64,000 nucleotides of DNA from Acanthochlamys bracteata (Eukaryota; Streptophyta; Magnoliopsida; Pandanales; Velloziaceae): positions 8,558,501 through 8,622,500 of the forward strand of contig CM034128.1 in NCBI GenBank assembly GCA_019914995.1, written 5' to 3'. The notes under the pieces were generated by a model. That model did not search any database, was not told the DNA's origin, and worked only from the letters and a program-made list of their open reading frames with translations. Shown one piece after another: positions 38,201 through 52,392 of the stretch; position 1 is the stretch's first letter; each line of letters begins with the position of its first letter. The translations under genes were made by a program, and so were the position numbers.

Positions 38201-41200
38201 CAAGAACAACCCAATTAAAGAAATTAACCAACTGATCATCTGTAAAAGCTGTAGTCAAATTTTTTTCATGAAAAGCTATTGCACCTGTGATATTTTCAGC
38301 TGCATAACCTGGCTCTCAGCAGACTGTCTTAAAAGGATTTCATTTTGTAGTTCCTTTTCTACCTCACTGATTTCTTTTGATAAATAGTTTTCCTGTCCCC
38401 CAGCACAAAAAGTAACCTTTACTTTGCAGATATCAAATTGACACTAACAAATTAGTTTCTTCAAATCATAAAAGCATTTTTAGAAGTCATTAAAAAAGAA
38501 GGCTTAGGGCATGTTTCAATCACATGAAAATGAGTTTTGTGAAAAAGAGTTTCGTGAAAGTAGAGTTCATTGAGAAATTGAGTTCCGTAAAAGTAAAATT
38601 CATAGTAGTAATTGAAACATCTGCAATGGAGTTTAGAATAAAATTTTTGTGGAAGTGGAAGCGGAGTTCGAATGTTAATTGAAACGCGTGAAATGGCCGA
38701 AATCAAAATCTGGAGGGAGGGAGTGGAGTTGAGTGTAATTGAAACATCCCATTACACTGCTATGTCTAATGGAGCATAGGACTGCAAATGAGGCATCTCA
38801 TAAGAAAGTTTACATTGTTGAAAATACAAAGTGTAGTTCTCTAAAAATTCATGATACAACTAAGATTAAGGGGAAAGACTTCATTGTACAACCCAGCATA
38901 AGAAGTTAGCTACAAAAGTTTATTCACAAACATAGATTACCATCAAAAGGTTGTCTACAAAGATCATTTTAAATTCCCATGAATGACAGATAAAATAGGG
39001 CCTTCAGAAGTAAAAGACATCATGAAACTGCTGCCACAACATTAAAAAACAGAAAAAGTGCTGTTGCCAAACCATTTTTCTCCAAATCCTAGACGTACAA
39101 ATGCATATCATTTGACATTCGTTCATTCAGACCACAGAATGTGAAATATAATTTTGAAAATCTATTTTTAACTCATTTGAGGCAGTAGGCAGACAAACAT
39201 TGTTATTTCGAAAGCTCTGGACAAAGGGCAATACTTGAATTACTGGGGATTCCTTTGAGAAAAACACAGGAAACAGTGATGTCTACCAATTATAATCCTG
39301 TAAAAAACAACCTTTACCAACTTGAAAGCTGGTCATAATTCACATAACATGCAAATTTTGGACTCGATTAGTACATAGTATCAATGAAACAAACTTCAAA
39401 TACTATTCACTTAACCCCATCCTTTATGAAATAACAAATACAGGAAGGTATTTTGAAATTTAGTTATAACTCAAATATGATTACTCGACCTTTTGCAGAT
39501 GGTTAATCATATGCTGTCTAGCTTAAAATTAAGGAGAGAGACAAAATATTCATCTCCAACATATGAACCTTCCACAAAATCAGCACACAGAAACACGATC
39601 AACCATAACAACCAGACCCTCTTGTTATTAAGACAATCAAAGCATACTTTAAGTACTCCTTGTTCATGACTGGAAAAACAAAATACCTCATGCGTTTTCT
39701 CCAGATAACCATTTGTCTTGCTGCAGATCTGATTTGATTTCAGCTGTTCCTCAAGTTTTTTTATTGACTCAACATAATCATTTCGACATTTTAATTTCTC
39801 ACTCTACAAAATAAAGCAAAACAAATATTTAAAAGAAAGGCTAATAGTCTCACTGGTAAAATATATAGCTACAAAGTAAATAGGTAAAAGAAACAAGCCA
39901 AAAGAAGAATAATAAATCAACAACAGGCATTATGCTAAACGTGCTTCAGGATTTATCCATATTCATTTAGACAGAATACAGATACAAACAGAGCTCTCTG
40001 CATACAAGACCTCAGATAGTACTCACTACTATTTGTTAACGATGTGATACTTATATATAGATAACAGCGTCACAATTGGCGTGACAGTCAACAGAAGCAT
40101 TTTCTGCTTTTTCTTAAGGCAAACCAGTTTGTGCTAGAATTCTTTGATTAACTCATTCCTTGTGCATATATCCTTAGCCTAAATCAGTAAGACAAAACAA
40201 GTAAAGAGTCAAAACATTAAAGTTGTGAGTAATTTTCACTTCATCACTCCAATTTCACATATTCCGTAGAGACAAGTCAAATGTGTGTGGAATAGCTCTC
40301 TTCTTTATGTAACTAGACCAGGCACCAGCTATGGCCAAAAGAAACTTAAAAGAACTGAACCCAACAAGAAAATGCTTGAATGTTCAATCATGTTTATGCA
40401 GCAACGTAAATCTCTCAGAAGCTAAAAGTTGTTAGCTACCTTAAAAGCTCACTTCATTTGCATGTGATTAGATTGTTTAAGGCTCAACAAATGAGAATGA
40501 TCCAACTTGACCACAACCAATAAGTAAAAGACATACCAAATTGAATAATTTAGTCAACTTTGTAAGGGGTTGTCAAGCTTTGCATACCCTTATTTACAAA
40601 TAGAACAGTGAATTATTAGAATTGATGTTGTCGTCGTGAATCCTAACAGGCTAGGACCAACTTAATAATTTCCGTGCAGAAAAGAGGGCACTAAGTTTTG
40701 TGTCACACTCGAGCATTTTGATAATTGTTAACTCTATTCTTCCTTTATTAAATGGACAAAACTATGCAGTAAATTTCTAGTCATACCTTCAAAAAGAATG
40801 TGGTGGAGTATAAGGGCCTGTTCACTTGTCTGAAAGTGAAGCCCGAAGTTAGTTTTTGAAAGTGAGTTTTCTGTTTAACCAAATTCTGGTGTTCACTAAG
40901 GGTGAATTCCCAAAGAAAGCGACTGTCATTTGAAACTGAGAGCCCCGACTTTCGAGCAATTTGGCCGATAGTCGAGTTTGGGACCTCACTCTTTCTTCCT
41001 CGTGTGATCTCTCTTCCAGCCATCCTCTCTTCCCTCTCTCTCTCTCCCCCCTCTGGCATTCTTTTTCTCTCTCTGTCTTATCATTCTAATTCTTCTCTCT
41101 AGAATTTCTTGTTAAACCCATTGTACTAACCTTATCTCCTAGTTCAGTTTTGGATTTCCTCAATTGGACTTGATCTTCTTCTACTTAACCCTTGGTTCAA

Positions 41201-44200
41201 CGATCATAGGGATGCGCTGGCTAGGGATTCTTTGATCAGCAAAAAAGTAGAAGTTAAATCATGGTAATTGCAATCAAAACCTGCCTAGTTAATGAACAAC
41301 AGTTTCACCATATAGATGGACCTAAAAAGCAATTAGCTCAATCACAGGAGAATTAAGTTTCATATTTTTATCTAAGTGATAAGAAGTTGACTCTCTCTCT
41401 TCCCAACTCAAATTCTATTTGCACAAGTGAACAACAGAACTCAAAACTGACTTTTCTAGAACTCACTTTTTTACTACTTCACAGAACTCACCACTTACAA
41501 GCAAGTGAACAGCCCCTAAGCATCATGTAAACACAGCAGTATATTAGTGTTCATTCGCCCATTAACTAATGTTCTACAGAATCAATTATTTGCACAAAAA
41601 GAATGCAAGATAGGAAATAAAATAAATTTTTAGCTTTAAAAGACCTCCAATGCACTCTTATAATTCTTCTCTGCCTCTGAGATTTGGCTTTGTGCTTCTG
41701 CTCTTATCCTCTCATTTTCTGCTATTAATCTATCCAACTCTGCATCAAGCCTACGGCACAAACTCTTGTAATCAAATTCTTCCTTCAGTTTGACCATATT
41801 CTCCACCTTCATTGCCTACCACACACAGCAACCCCAAAGTAAAATAAGATAAACTATCCATGATCAACATATGCATCGAAATTAGATCAAAACAGCTTTC
41901 TCATTTGTAGCATGCAATGGCAAATTTTCACTAGCAACAAACTAGATAATAAATGGATAAAACAATTCCAGAACCATTTAATGGAATGACTTGTGCATAT
42001 TGTTCAAATGAGTTCTATACCGCACCTCATACCACATGGATGTGTTTGCATGTCTCAACTTTCTTAAAATTCCAAACAATAGCCAACTATTGCATTGTCC
42101 CATATAACCAATGAAGTTCTACTAACCTAACTAAATAATTCTAGAAATAATTAAGTTTTTAACAAAGTTAGTAGCCTTACTGTGAAGAGCAACAAAACCA
42201 AAGATGTCTCCATGAACAAGAAAGAAATTTCAACTATAAGCATAGGTCCATGTTTGGTCTATGGCTTATAATCTTATGAACAAGCAAGAGACACAAGCTT
42301 AGTTCAAATAAAAGTCAGTAGAATATGAAAACTAGTTCTAAACTCATAAGTTGCCAAAAAAAGTCTTAAGGACAATCTCCAATATGAGCCTTTTAGAGTC
42401 AGTATGGAATGGCTTGCTTGAGTAGGAAGAGGAAATAATATTACATAAGAAATAAATACATATTGGCTCACATTCTCACTGGCTTCTCAACCATAAAACT
42501 AGATTGTGAGGCCAAGAGAAATTGATTCCCAAGGCTCCCCTTCTTGAGATACTAAGCTAGATACTAAGCTACCACGTGTTAACTAAAGTTTCCAGTAGTC
42601 TGAATCTTTGGGCAGTAAAACCATATGCAAAATCATACAGCTCAACATTAAGAAAATTCACAAAAGTATATTCAGGTTAACAACCACTAGTTGATGGAAT
42701 GGTCAAGATTTTATTCAAAAGTTGAGATATTGGGATGTCAGAGAGAAGCCATAGAAAATTAATTTCATGAAAAAATAAGCAAGCATTGATGGGGGTAAAT
42801 ATATGTAAAAGAGTTTAGTCATTAACTAAAAAACTCCATAAGCTACAACAGTATAAAGACATACCCGTTGTCCAAACATTATGGTACTTGCAGTCTCTCC
42901 TCGATGGCGTGGAGATGGCCCTATTGTAACGACCAATGAAGTTCTAGCAGTTCCTATGAAAATTCCCGTTGTATTAAAAGGATAACCAGAAAGATCTAAT
43001 AAGGCTCACAGTGAGACTTCAACAAAATGAAAAATCAACACAAGCTCATTTTGGCACTTGATGAAATAACTGTAAGGTGCAATAGATTAGAGTTTAAGAT
43101 AGTGGTTTGGTAATCAAGTTTTAGCAAAACCAATCACTCTTCTAAAACCACATCTACTAACTTTTTTTTGTTTTTGGGAACAATGTAGTACTGGGTTTAT
43201 AATGTCTCTGAACTTCTTAAAATTCAAAATATGGGATTTGCTCAAAACATCTTCAATGTTTCTGAAGAAAAAAAACATATTTTAGCTTGCCTAGAATGGT
43301 TTAATAAGTTTTGGCCAAATGGCTTTATATGTAAGTCTGTTTTAGAAAATGCTGACAAACCTGCTATGGTAATGTCAATACTAAAATTTGTTTCAGTAAA
43401 TTTACGACTAAATGTCATACATGCTAAGCACAACACGTAGAATGCATAATACTCCAAAAATCTGTTTGGTGTGACCAACAATAAAACCTCTAACAGTAGG
43501 AACAGACATTAATTCAGGAAATCAATTACTAGGTACATGTACAATGATGATGCTACAGCATATCTTTGAGAATGATGGTGAATGGCAAATTCAACAAATT
43601 GTATAATGGATCAAATTGGTGAAGAAAATAGAAGATTTCAATAATTATATTGAACATTTTTTTGCCATAAGCATCTTGCAGCAAAAGTCTAAACTCAAAC
43701 CTAGTAAGAAACTGTTATCTTCAGAAAAATAACCACGTTGCATGCTGCATATTTTATCACTGAATAGTGGTGAGTAAGCTATATAAGTAAGAACTAAGTC
43801 CATCAAAACCTTCGCAAGGAAGACTCAGGTCTTACCACCAAATGAATCTCGGAGCAACCTTGTCAGTTTCGAATCACGGAAAGGCACATGAGCACTACTC
43901 TCAGCTAATGCATTGATGCACTTGCCCAACGCACTTAGAGAAAGATTGATTGACTTTGCTTCTTCTAGTGTCTGCCCCTCGCTTCCTAACAACCAGGAGA
44001 CTGTTTCAAACTATTTTAAATAGGAAATAGCCAAGCCACAGATAATATGGTTAAGCCACCTATATGCATAACTATCAGTTAACAAAAGGTTAGAAAACTA
44101 AATGGTATAACGGGAAAGCATTTCATTTGGTAATAAGATGACTATCACGACCAAATAGAAAACCTTACTAAGTTACAGACTCACGTCTTCCTTGAGAAGC

Positions 44201-47200
44201 TGGCAACACAGATCCCAAACCCAACAACCTCAACTTAGGAGTTCAGGTACTGATTCTGGAATTCTTGGAAAAGGTAAGATAACCCTGAATTATCTTGATA
44301 TACATTGAATGGTGCAAAGCTCACTATGACACATTTGCTGTTCTCAATATTCCATGTAATTAGAATACACACGTAGCAGGATTCATATATTAAACTCGCT
44401 AGTAGGAACTACAATGAAATATGCAAGAAACATGGATGTCAAATGCAAGTATACAGAAATTCCTCTGGAAAAAACCCTGTCATTAGTCAGCTCTAGATCA
44501 CCATCCAGCAAAATGAATGAATATCAATGTGAAAGACAACGATGGGTTCATCTCTAGCACCTGACGATCACAAGGATAATTTCTGTCATTACTAGGATAA
44601 CAAAGAAGGGGCTCCCAGTACTTAGTATTTGATACATCACTATAAAAATCAAATCCAGATAATTTATGCATGTAATTATGAGACACAAAATTCTTTGCAG
44701 AAGAAAAGAGCATAATACATGAAAACAGGAGCTTTTAAGAAGTACCTGACTTATCAATCCGCTCAGAGCCCGCAAGATCTACAACTACAAGCTTGCTTTT
44801 TCTAACAATGGGTGGTCTAAAAGATGTGATAACAGAAGAGGATTTCCCATTTTCACTGGCAAAAGCAGCATCCTCATCATGACTCCCTTTAACTGATCTT
44901 TTCACGTGCACCTAGAAAAGAAGTAACATCTTAAATCTGGAACGGATATATCTCAAAATCTAAAGGAGATAAGTATACTTTTGTTCTTAAACTTGCATAA
45001 AAATCCTAATTAGGCCCTATGGTTGATTTCTTGCATGCTATTCCCATAACTGCAGTGCACAACAAGGTCCTTTGCTTGATGGTAATGACCATGCAAACAT
45101 TTACATGCCTGATGTATTTCATCTTGCAAGTAAGGGGGAAGACATCAATTTCATGCAGCCTGTCATCAATATCTGATTTACAAGTATTTAAAAACTGGTC
45201 CAACCAGGCAACCACCAACCAGAAGAAACTCTTTTATATATCAGTTCAGCAATGCTTCAAACTAAAGTGTAACAGCGATGCTAGCAGCCTAGAGCGTGAT
45301 TAGATCAATTAAATTTTGAATGTAGGAAAACTGCACATATTTCCTTCAAATAAGTAAACTTACACATATAAACCAGGGAAAAAAAGTCAACTTCACCAAA
45401 TTACATCTTATGTGTACTCTATGATAGCAATACAAAAGGATCACCATTTACAGCTTTCAAACCTTCAAAACTAAATTAACAAAAATTAATTAGCATATAT
45501 AACACCAGCAATATTCTGGTTTTGGAAACCTAGGACATCCTTGGTTTAAGTTATATTAAGCCATGTCAAGCTCAGGTTAGTCTAAAAGGGCATCAATCAG
45601 AGGTCATGATTTCTGACAGCTTTACAATGTCCTGAAATATTCATTCAGAGGGGATCATTCAAGTCAGCCACAATTGTTATAACCAGGTTTTGATTATTCT
45701 GTATTCTTAAATTTATGTCAATACTAAATTCCAACAGTACCATGGACAACACATCCCTGCAATTTGGGAAATACCACTTAGTAAACAGCCACACCAAGAG
45801 GCCAACCTGCGTATTTGAGGTTCTACCAGCAGCACACCTAAATCAAAGGCAATTGGACCTGTGTTATCCACTTCCACGGGCGACAACGTCACATAAATGC
45901 AATTACCTTGATATAGGCACACCGTCATGGATGCCATTCCCAGATAGCAACATCAAGACCATCTACAGTTGCACAGCAAAGTGCATCATCACCTAGTTAG
46001 GACAAACAATCTGACCTATGCAGCAAACCTAAGTGGCGACCCAGATAGACAGCTACGGCCATGCCTTTCTCAAAAATATGTCTCAATAGAAGAGGAGAAA
46101 AAAAAACATAAAACGGTAGAAACACAACAAAGTCAATCTAGTTGTCTGATAAAATTTTTGACCTGGCCAACTACATAGCAAAGCCATGAGAGCATATTTG
46201 CAGACAACCACTGGGTGATACCACATATGCAGCAAACATCTATTTCTGTCAAACAAAGGGCCTACTTAAGTATTTTCATTTAAATATTATATCAGGCCAA
46301 TAAGTACCATAGTCATTGATAGTTGATGCAAGGTCAGCACAAAAACTGCACCTAACTGGTCAAAAAACATTGCTAAGGAGTCATTAGTATAAATGTAACA
46401 ATAAATCAAGCAGGGAAAACAAATACCATGAGAATAGCATGGCTTCGAGATGATTCTGTGTTTAGTTTAGTATTTGCAGCATAGCGATGAGCTTCACCTA
46501 ATCTTAAGAGGTCCACAAAACTCTTCATTTCCCTTATTTCTACCAACTTTGCTTCAGGAACAGAGACATCTCCTGTTTTCGGATCTTCTACAATGGCAAT
46601 GTTGTCATTGCTAGGAACCAGAAGGTCCTGTATTGTTTCCATGTAAAGCTTCACAATCATACGAAGAGGTCTGTCAGTGAGCTATAGAAGCTTGATTTAA
46701 ATGAATAATCAATCAAATTGCTTCAGGATAGATTCCAAGACATTGTTTCAGCTAATATAAACATATTAACAATGATGAGGAGTAAAGGCTAAGTCTTAAA
46801 CCTGCATATACGATATGTACACAGAATCAGTATCTGGTGATACATCTGCAAGAATATCTTCCATTGCCCGGACCATAATTCCCCTATCAGCAGTATCTTC
46901 CTCTCCAAGTCTTCCAAGTGTAAAAGTCTTCCCTGTACCAGTTTGGCCATAAGCCATAACCGTGCCATTGTATCCTTCAAGAACACTCTGCAGAAGATGG
47001 AACATACTAAACCACATGATATAAAGATGAACAAGAAAGTTATAAGCAAGCATTGAGCGCTATGAAGCAATGTCATATACAACTAGAAAATTACATATCA
47101 TTCAGCCATGCATTCTAAATTAATCATGCATTATCTGAAGATATGCCCAGCATCTCAAATAAAGAAAGGGAAAAAGTAGATAACTATATAGTAACAGTGT

Positions 47201-50067
47201 TTGAATAAAAAAATCAGAAGATACTATGGTGGGGATATAGAGAAGGATGAGCAAAAATGTTAGCAAAAGAAAGAAACTCCAAATTCACTAAACTATGTGA
47301 TGCTAAACACTTAACTAGATGATGCGAAACAATGAACACGACTTGGTGTATAGTTGGGATGAGTAAGATAGCAATAATCTTAATTCTCCTAAAATTCATT
47401 ATATTTTCTAAAACTAGAGGTTTCACTTCTCTTCAAGAAAATCTGGAACTCTTTGCATATTCCTTACCAATCTTCATGCAATAAGATATTATAGTTTATT
47501 AACAGTTTTCATCTCATCACTCAAAATTCAGAATCCAAGTGGCAGTCTAAATCCAATATCAAACCAAAGAAACAACATGAAGAAGTAGCTCATCTTAGAA
47601 GCAAATGTTATATTGCATACCTCCACAACTGGTTTCGCCACCACTTCATAGACACGTTTTTGGGAGGCTACCTCTGTGAGAACCTCATCAAATTCATAGG
47701 TGTCTGAATCCCAATTGTTTTTACGGAGCTTTAACCTTTTAAGCTGAGGTGAAATGCAGCAAGGAGGTAAATGAGCTAAGCTCACAGACGCTTGTACTGC
47801 ATTAATCTCTAGAAAAAACATCCTATACATTCACAGGAAAAAGTAGCAACACTTTAACCATTGAGACTAAAGAACAAACCTCTGGCTGCAACTCAACACA
47901 ATCTGCAAAATCAGCATCCGCTACTAACTCTTCTGCACTTCGAGGTCGGAGTCTCACAGCCACTCTAACTCTTCCAGGAACTGCAGAGAAAAATAATTTA
48001 AAAAACCTAATAACCAGTACGCAATGAGATCTGTGAACTGAGTCACTTGGAATACCGCATAGAAAATTCTCATGGCACTTTGTATCCTAGTTGTCAGATT
48101 GTTCGGGTGTATGAATATCTACTAATTTAGAGGGTAGCTCTGCCATGCTGAAATTGGTGTTATACTGTGGTAGGCAACCTGTATCCTAGTACACTTTGTC
48201 AGCTTTAGTGTTAGCGCTTTGTATTTGGTACCCAGTTGCTATTGGTACCAATACTTAATGGCAATGTCGGTTACTCACCAAAACAACAAAAAATAAAAAC
48301 AAATAAAAAGCTCTCATGGCTCACTGGACATCTCAGGTAAGAAAATTCACCTCCAACAAACAGAGCAAAGTTATAATCAGTAAATGGATTAAAGTCACCA
48401 AGACACCAACTCCAACAATGTGGAAGGCTCCAATAATGATCATTTAAAAAAAAATACTGCTTATGAGAGGATTTCCATAGTTAAGTCTAGCAAAGTTCAA
48501 GACATGAATTAGTGACTATTAGCATTCACTGTTTTGTAAGAGTTGATGCATATGACTTGAAGCTACGTTATCACTTGTAATTGTCCCCTTGAGCAACAAT
48601 GGAATCTTACATGGGCAACATGCACTCAACAAGAAGTAAAGGGTTGGCAAAGTCTGAACCATTGCAAGACAGCAGAGATCAATCAAAAGTAAATTCAGCT
48701 GAAAATTAGTTCCCTGTTGAAGTAGCCATGCGAGAGCAGCGGATGGATAGTTGCATTTTCGAAGCTGAAGCAAAATGAACTAAATAACTCTTGGAGAATG
48801 TCAAGATCGGGCTCAGTCCCCTATAACCATCTATGCCAAAATCCTGATGGCTATACTTTCTCCAGGATCTGTGGTTCTTATCATATTAGCGGTTCACAAG
48901 TAACAACTATTCATGTTCTTTGAATTGAAGCATATTACTCTGTGCAACCCTGGACCATGAGTTTTTCTCCCAAAAATAAAAAGTTGTAGAATGTTCAAGT
49001 CACATAAGAATGACATGTCAGCTCTCTTCTGTCTATCTCACTTGTTCAAACAAGAACAAAATAATATTTCTCAATAAGCCTGAATGAAGTGTCTCAAAAT
49101 ACCAAAAGAAATCACCTTATCCATCAAAAAGCAAGAAGCAAAACCACTCTCCTATTCCTACTTACAGAGAGGTGCAACATCCAATATGCTTTCTATGCAA
49201 AAAGAACTCACATTTCACAATCTCAGGACCAACCCTTTTGCTGCAAAACAAGAGTTACAATGCCAATCTCCTTGGCGCTTGCACTCCAGCTCTCCCCATA
49301 CTAAACTAATATTTACTACAACCCAAAACAAAAGCATTAATATTGAAAATCTAGCACCTGAAATGAACACATCGGACATCTCGCACCAACAGGAAAGTAT
49401 CCACTTTGTTTACCATCGTTAAGATTTATAATGCGTACTGCAAAGATCTTCCTGAATTCTTTATCTCGCCGTAAATTGTTCCAAAAGTTATGATGTGAAA
49501 CTTGTCTGATTACTCGTTCCACAAAAGCTTCCACCAGTCTCCCATGCTAAAGCAAACCCAAAATAAAAGAAAAAAGACATCACCCTTCACAATCACAAAA
49601 CAATCTGCACAAACTGGCACAAGACCAGGGAGCCATTGTTGATTCAGGATTGTTGAAGTTGCAAAGACCTTTCACTAAAACACATCTGCATTATCTGTGC
49701 AATCAGTCGCAAGCAATTAAGCTAAACTATTATTCCCAACAAAACCCTTTCAAGTTCATTCAAAATTCGATTTTCTTTTCTTAAATAATCACAAAACCAA
49801 CCAGATCTCAACCAGAAAACCAACAAATTCGAACTCCCGAATAATGGAGAGAGAGAGAGAGAAGGGAGGCGGCTTACCGCCGGGATTATTCTTGTTGGCG
49901 GCAGCTGCGGCGGAGGTAGAGCTGCGGCGATTAGAAGAGTTAAAGTGGGGCACAGCACGTGCATTGGGTTTGGAACCGATCTTGGAGTTGGGAGTAGAGA
50001 ACACGCCGGAGAGAGACTTCGAGCTGTTCGGTCTGGGAGCTCCGCCGCCAGCGTTTCGGTAAGACAT
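35234..50067 (-). CDS. ARK2: Armadillo repeat-containing kinesin ARK (ARK1/ARK2 type), 19 exons, intact
   Basis: Plant-specific ungrouped kinesin with N-terminal motor, coiled coil and C-terminal ARM repeats; in Arabidopsis the family controls microtubules in root hairs and root cells. Exons (minus): 49878-50067, 47880-47980, 47621-47743, 46802-46987, 46427-46648, 44746-44911, 43836-43985, 42865-42953, 41645-41815, 39687-39803, 38285-38392, 38053-38184, 37744-37888, 37545-37637, 36928-37053, 36703-36828, 36021-36164, 35477-35605 and 35234-35394. All junctions are GT-AG and in phase, giving 892 aa with no break. P-loop GQTGTGKT at 152-159, switch I NTESSRSH at 263-270, switch II DLAGSE at 319-324, motor end near 409. 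Coiled coil about 410-585; ARM repeats about 634-892, ending RRLHIEF. Introns 9 and 10 hold transposons. The ARK family is certain; ARK2 over ARK1 is likely. Confidence 0.94.
38507..38750. mobile_element. PIF/Harbinger-like (Tourist) MITE in ARK intron 10
   Basis: Inverted ends GGGCATGTTTCAATCACA and the complement of TGTAATTGAAACATCCC differ by one indel and one substitution. TTA precedes the left end and ATTA follows the right end, consistent with a TTA target. Length is about 244 bp. It lies in the intron between exons 39687-39803 and 38285-38392 (minus strand) and touches no splice site. Confidence 0.6.
40814..41516. mobile_element. PIF/Harbinger-like non-autonomous element in ARK intron 9
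   Basis: Ends are GGGCCTGTTCACTTG and the complement of CAAGTGAACAGCCCC, 15 bp with one mismatch. A perfect TAA sits outside each end (40811-40813, 41517-41519), the target duplication of PIF/Harbinger transposons. The 703 bp body has no transposase; its middle (about 41000-41100) is a C/T-rich block. It ends about 130 bp from exon 9 of the kinesin but leaves the junctions untouched. Confidence 0.75.
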
Positions 50068-52392
50068 CGGCAATCTATAATGGGCCCAATCACCTTACCC
50101 TTTTTCCGTTCGAGATCCAACCAAATAATATAAATATACAACAACAACTCAACAACAAGAACAACCGATGATAAGTTTTATTTTTAAGAAGAAAAAAAAA
50201 ATCTCTTAATGGAAAGGAACAAATGAGAAATGTTTCTCGAGTGTGGGACCCACACAAGAGGTGGCGAAGACGGCGATCGACCGACACCTGAGTAGAGAAG
50301 AAGAAACGTTACAGGTGATTCTCGCTCGCTCTCTTCTTCTTCTTCTTCTTTCGACTGTTGAAATCCAACTTATGGAGATTTATTTCAGAGTGGCTTGGCT
50401 TTTAGGGAATTTGGGAAGTTTTTTTTCTTTTTTTCTACCTTTTTTTGGGTGTGTTCAAATTTCTCTTTTTTTACCTTTGTTATCAAGTAGTTTCTTTGTA
50501 TATTATATATTGGCGGGTTTTTGGTTTTAAATAAATGATCAATGTAAAAAAAGAAAAATAAATGGAAAGCATCAGGACAGTAGATACACTCATTCAAATA
50601 CTTTGCAACTTAGAAACCTAAAATCGTTGCTTAGAACATCTTAAGTCCTAAAGTTAACCTTTTTGCATGAATGGACACCGTTTAACATGTTAAAAGTGTG
50701 ATTCATCACAAGTTAAGTACTTGTATTATATGGTAAACGCAATTCATGGTTATGCTTATGTCTTAATTTTCAAAATTGATAGTATCATGGATTTGTATCC
50801 AATTTTAGTAGTATATGTAGTTAAGAAGTGTAGTTCTACGTGGAAAAAACTAAGGAGTGCTTAAATTACACACTGATTTTTTTTTTTATTATCAATTTTT
50901 TGAATTCGAATTCATTTTCTGTATTTTAATTTATTTTAAATTTATCAAATTAATTTATATTATTTTTTATCAAACTTAATTTAAACTGTTTACAAAACTC
51001 ACTTCCTACTAATTTAAAACACATCTGATAAATTGTGCTAGTTCTCCTTGATAAGGGGCATGCATGTGAGATCAAACTTTACAACGTTCCGGAGTACAAG
51101 TTCTGGTGAGATGGATCCATCAATGGGCCTAGCTACTCTTTTTCATTCCATGAAGTTCTTGCTTTTCTTCTTCATGCAGTCGTGATACATTAAGATCAAG
51201 TAATGAGATTCATGTGTATCAAATAGAACTAAAAACGTTTAACAATGTTTGTTACTTCAGGGAATCTATCCCCCTAATAAGAAAGGATCTTTTTTTTTTT
51301 CATGACATCAGAAAGATAACAGGATCTTTGCAGATTGCTCAGTCCAAAAAAGCATGAAATGTCTTTACATTAAAATTTTATAATTAAAAAAAAAAAAGAG
51401 AAAAGCATGCTTGCATGAAAAGCTGCATTAATTTGAAATGTATATAATCTTTTATTATAAAGTGAAAAGCAGTGAAGTACTGAAATTGTCGTAGAGTATG
51501 TTTTTTTATCCAACTCTTTTAAACTTGCGCGATAATCTGTACCAAACTGAGTTTTATGGGTAGAACTCAAATTTAGAGGTCTTAATCTACAAAGAACAAT
51601 ACATAATGCTGAAAATCGTGTCTAATCTCATTTGAAGGAGATATTTAAAAGCGTTTATAAAATAATTTTTAAAAAAAATATATTTATAAAATAATTTATT
51701 TTATTAATTTATAAAATAATCAAAATAAATAATACTATAACTTTTTTATATATATTTAAAAATTTAAAAATTATTAAAAAATTATTTAAAAAATATAAAA
51801 TAAAATTTGAATAAAATAAATTTAATAATACTTTTAAATATTTTCTAAGATAAGAAGAAGAGTCCGCCATCTTATATAGCTACTATTAACCAATATAGTA
51901 TTACTCTTTAATACTTCTCACTGTAGTATACAACCAATCTTCAATCAGAAACTTATTTTCTAATATTATCTCTCGCGGAGGCTAGCTCTGACTAGGAATC
52001 TAAAACCAATTGGTGCTAAGAAAACAAAAACTTCAGATTTAGCCACAAAAAAAAAAAAGTTACTCTACAGTAATTCAAGCGTTTGACAATACCTGTTTTT
52101 ACATCTTTTTAAAAAAAAAGCATGCTTTTTCAAAATTATTCTTTACGCATGACGAAAAAAGTACGGGTTAAATATCACTGTCGGTGAATGCTGTATCCGA
52201 CACGATTGAGACGTTACTTCTGCTAACTAAATTATTTATAAATAAGTACTTCAGGTACAGCTCAATCTTACATAAGTAGGTCAACTTTGGGTTCAAATCT
52301 AATCTAAAACAGCTCGCCAACTTGCAAGACGTATTCAGTTGGCGAGTAGCCTTCAATTTGGTTCAACTCAGATGAACATGCTTGATCAAGAG
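50068..52392. other. ARK 5' flank and intergenic DNA
   Basis: The first ~200 bases should hold the ARK leader and promoter on the minus strand. No gene follows on the plus strand; the 95-codon open frame at 50243-50530 is low-complexity without a domain. A worn AT-rich patch at about 51640-51840 resembles the M1 MITE family. Confidence 0.45.

Noticed and set aside
43231-43440. Open frames inside ARK introns (43231-43440, 45019-45303, 49084-49422 and others)
   Set aside because: They lie in introns between confirmed exons, show no family similarity, and have no splice support.
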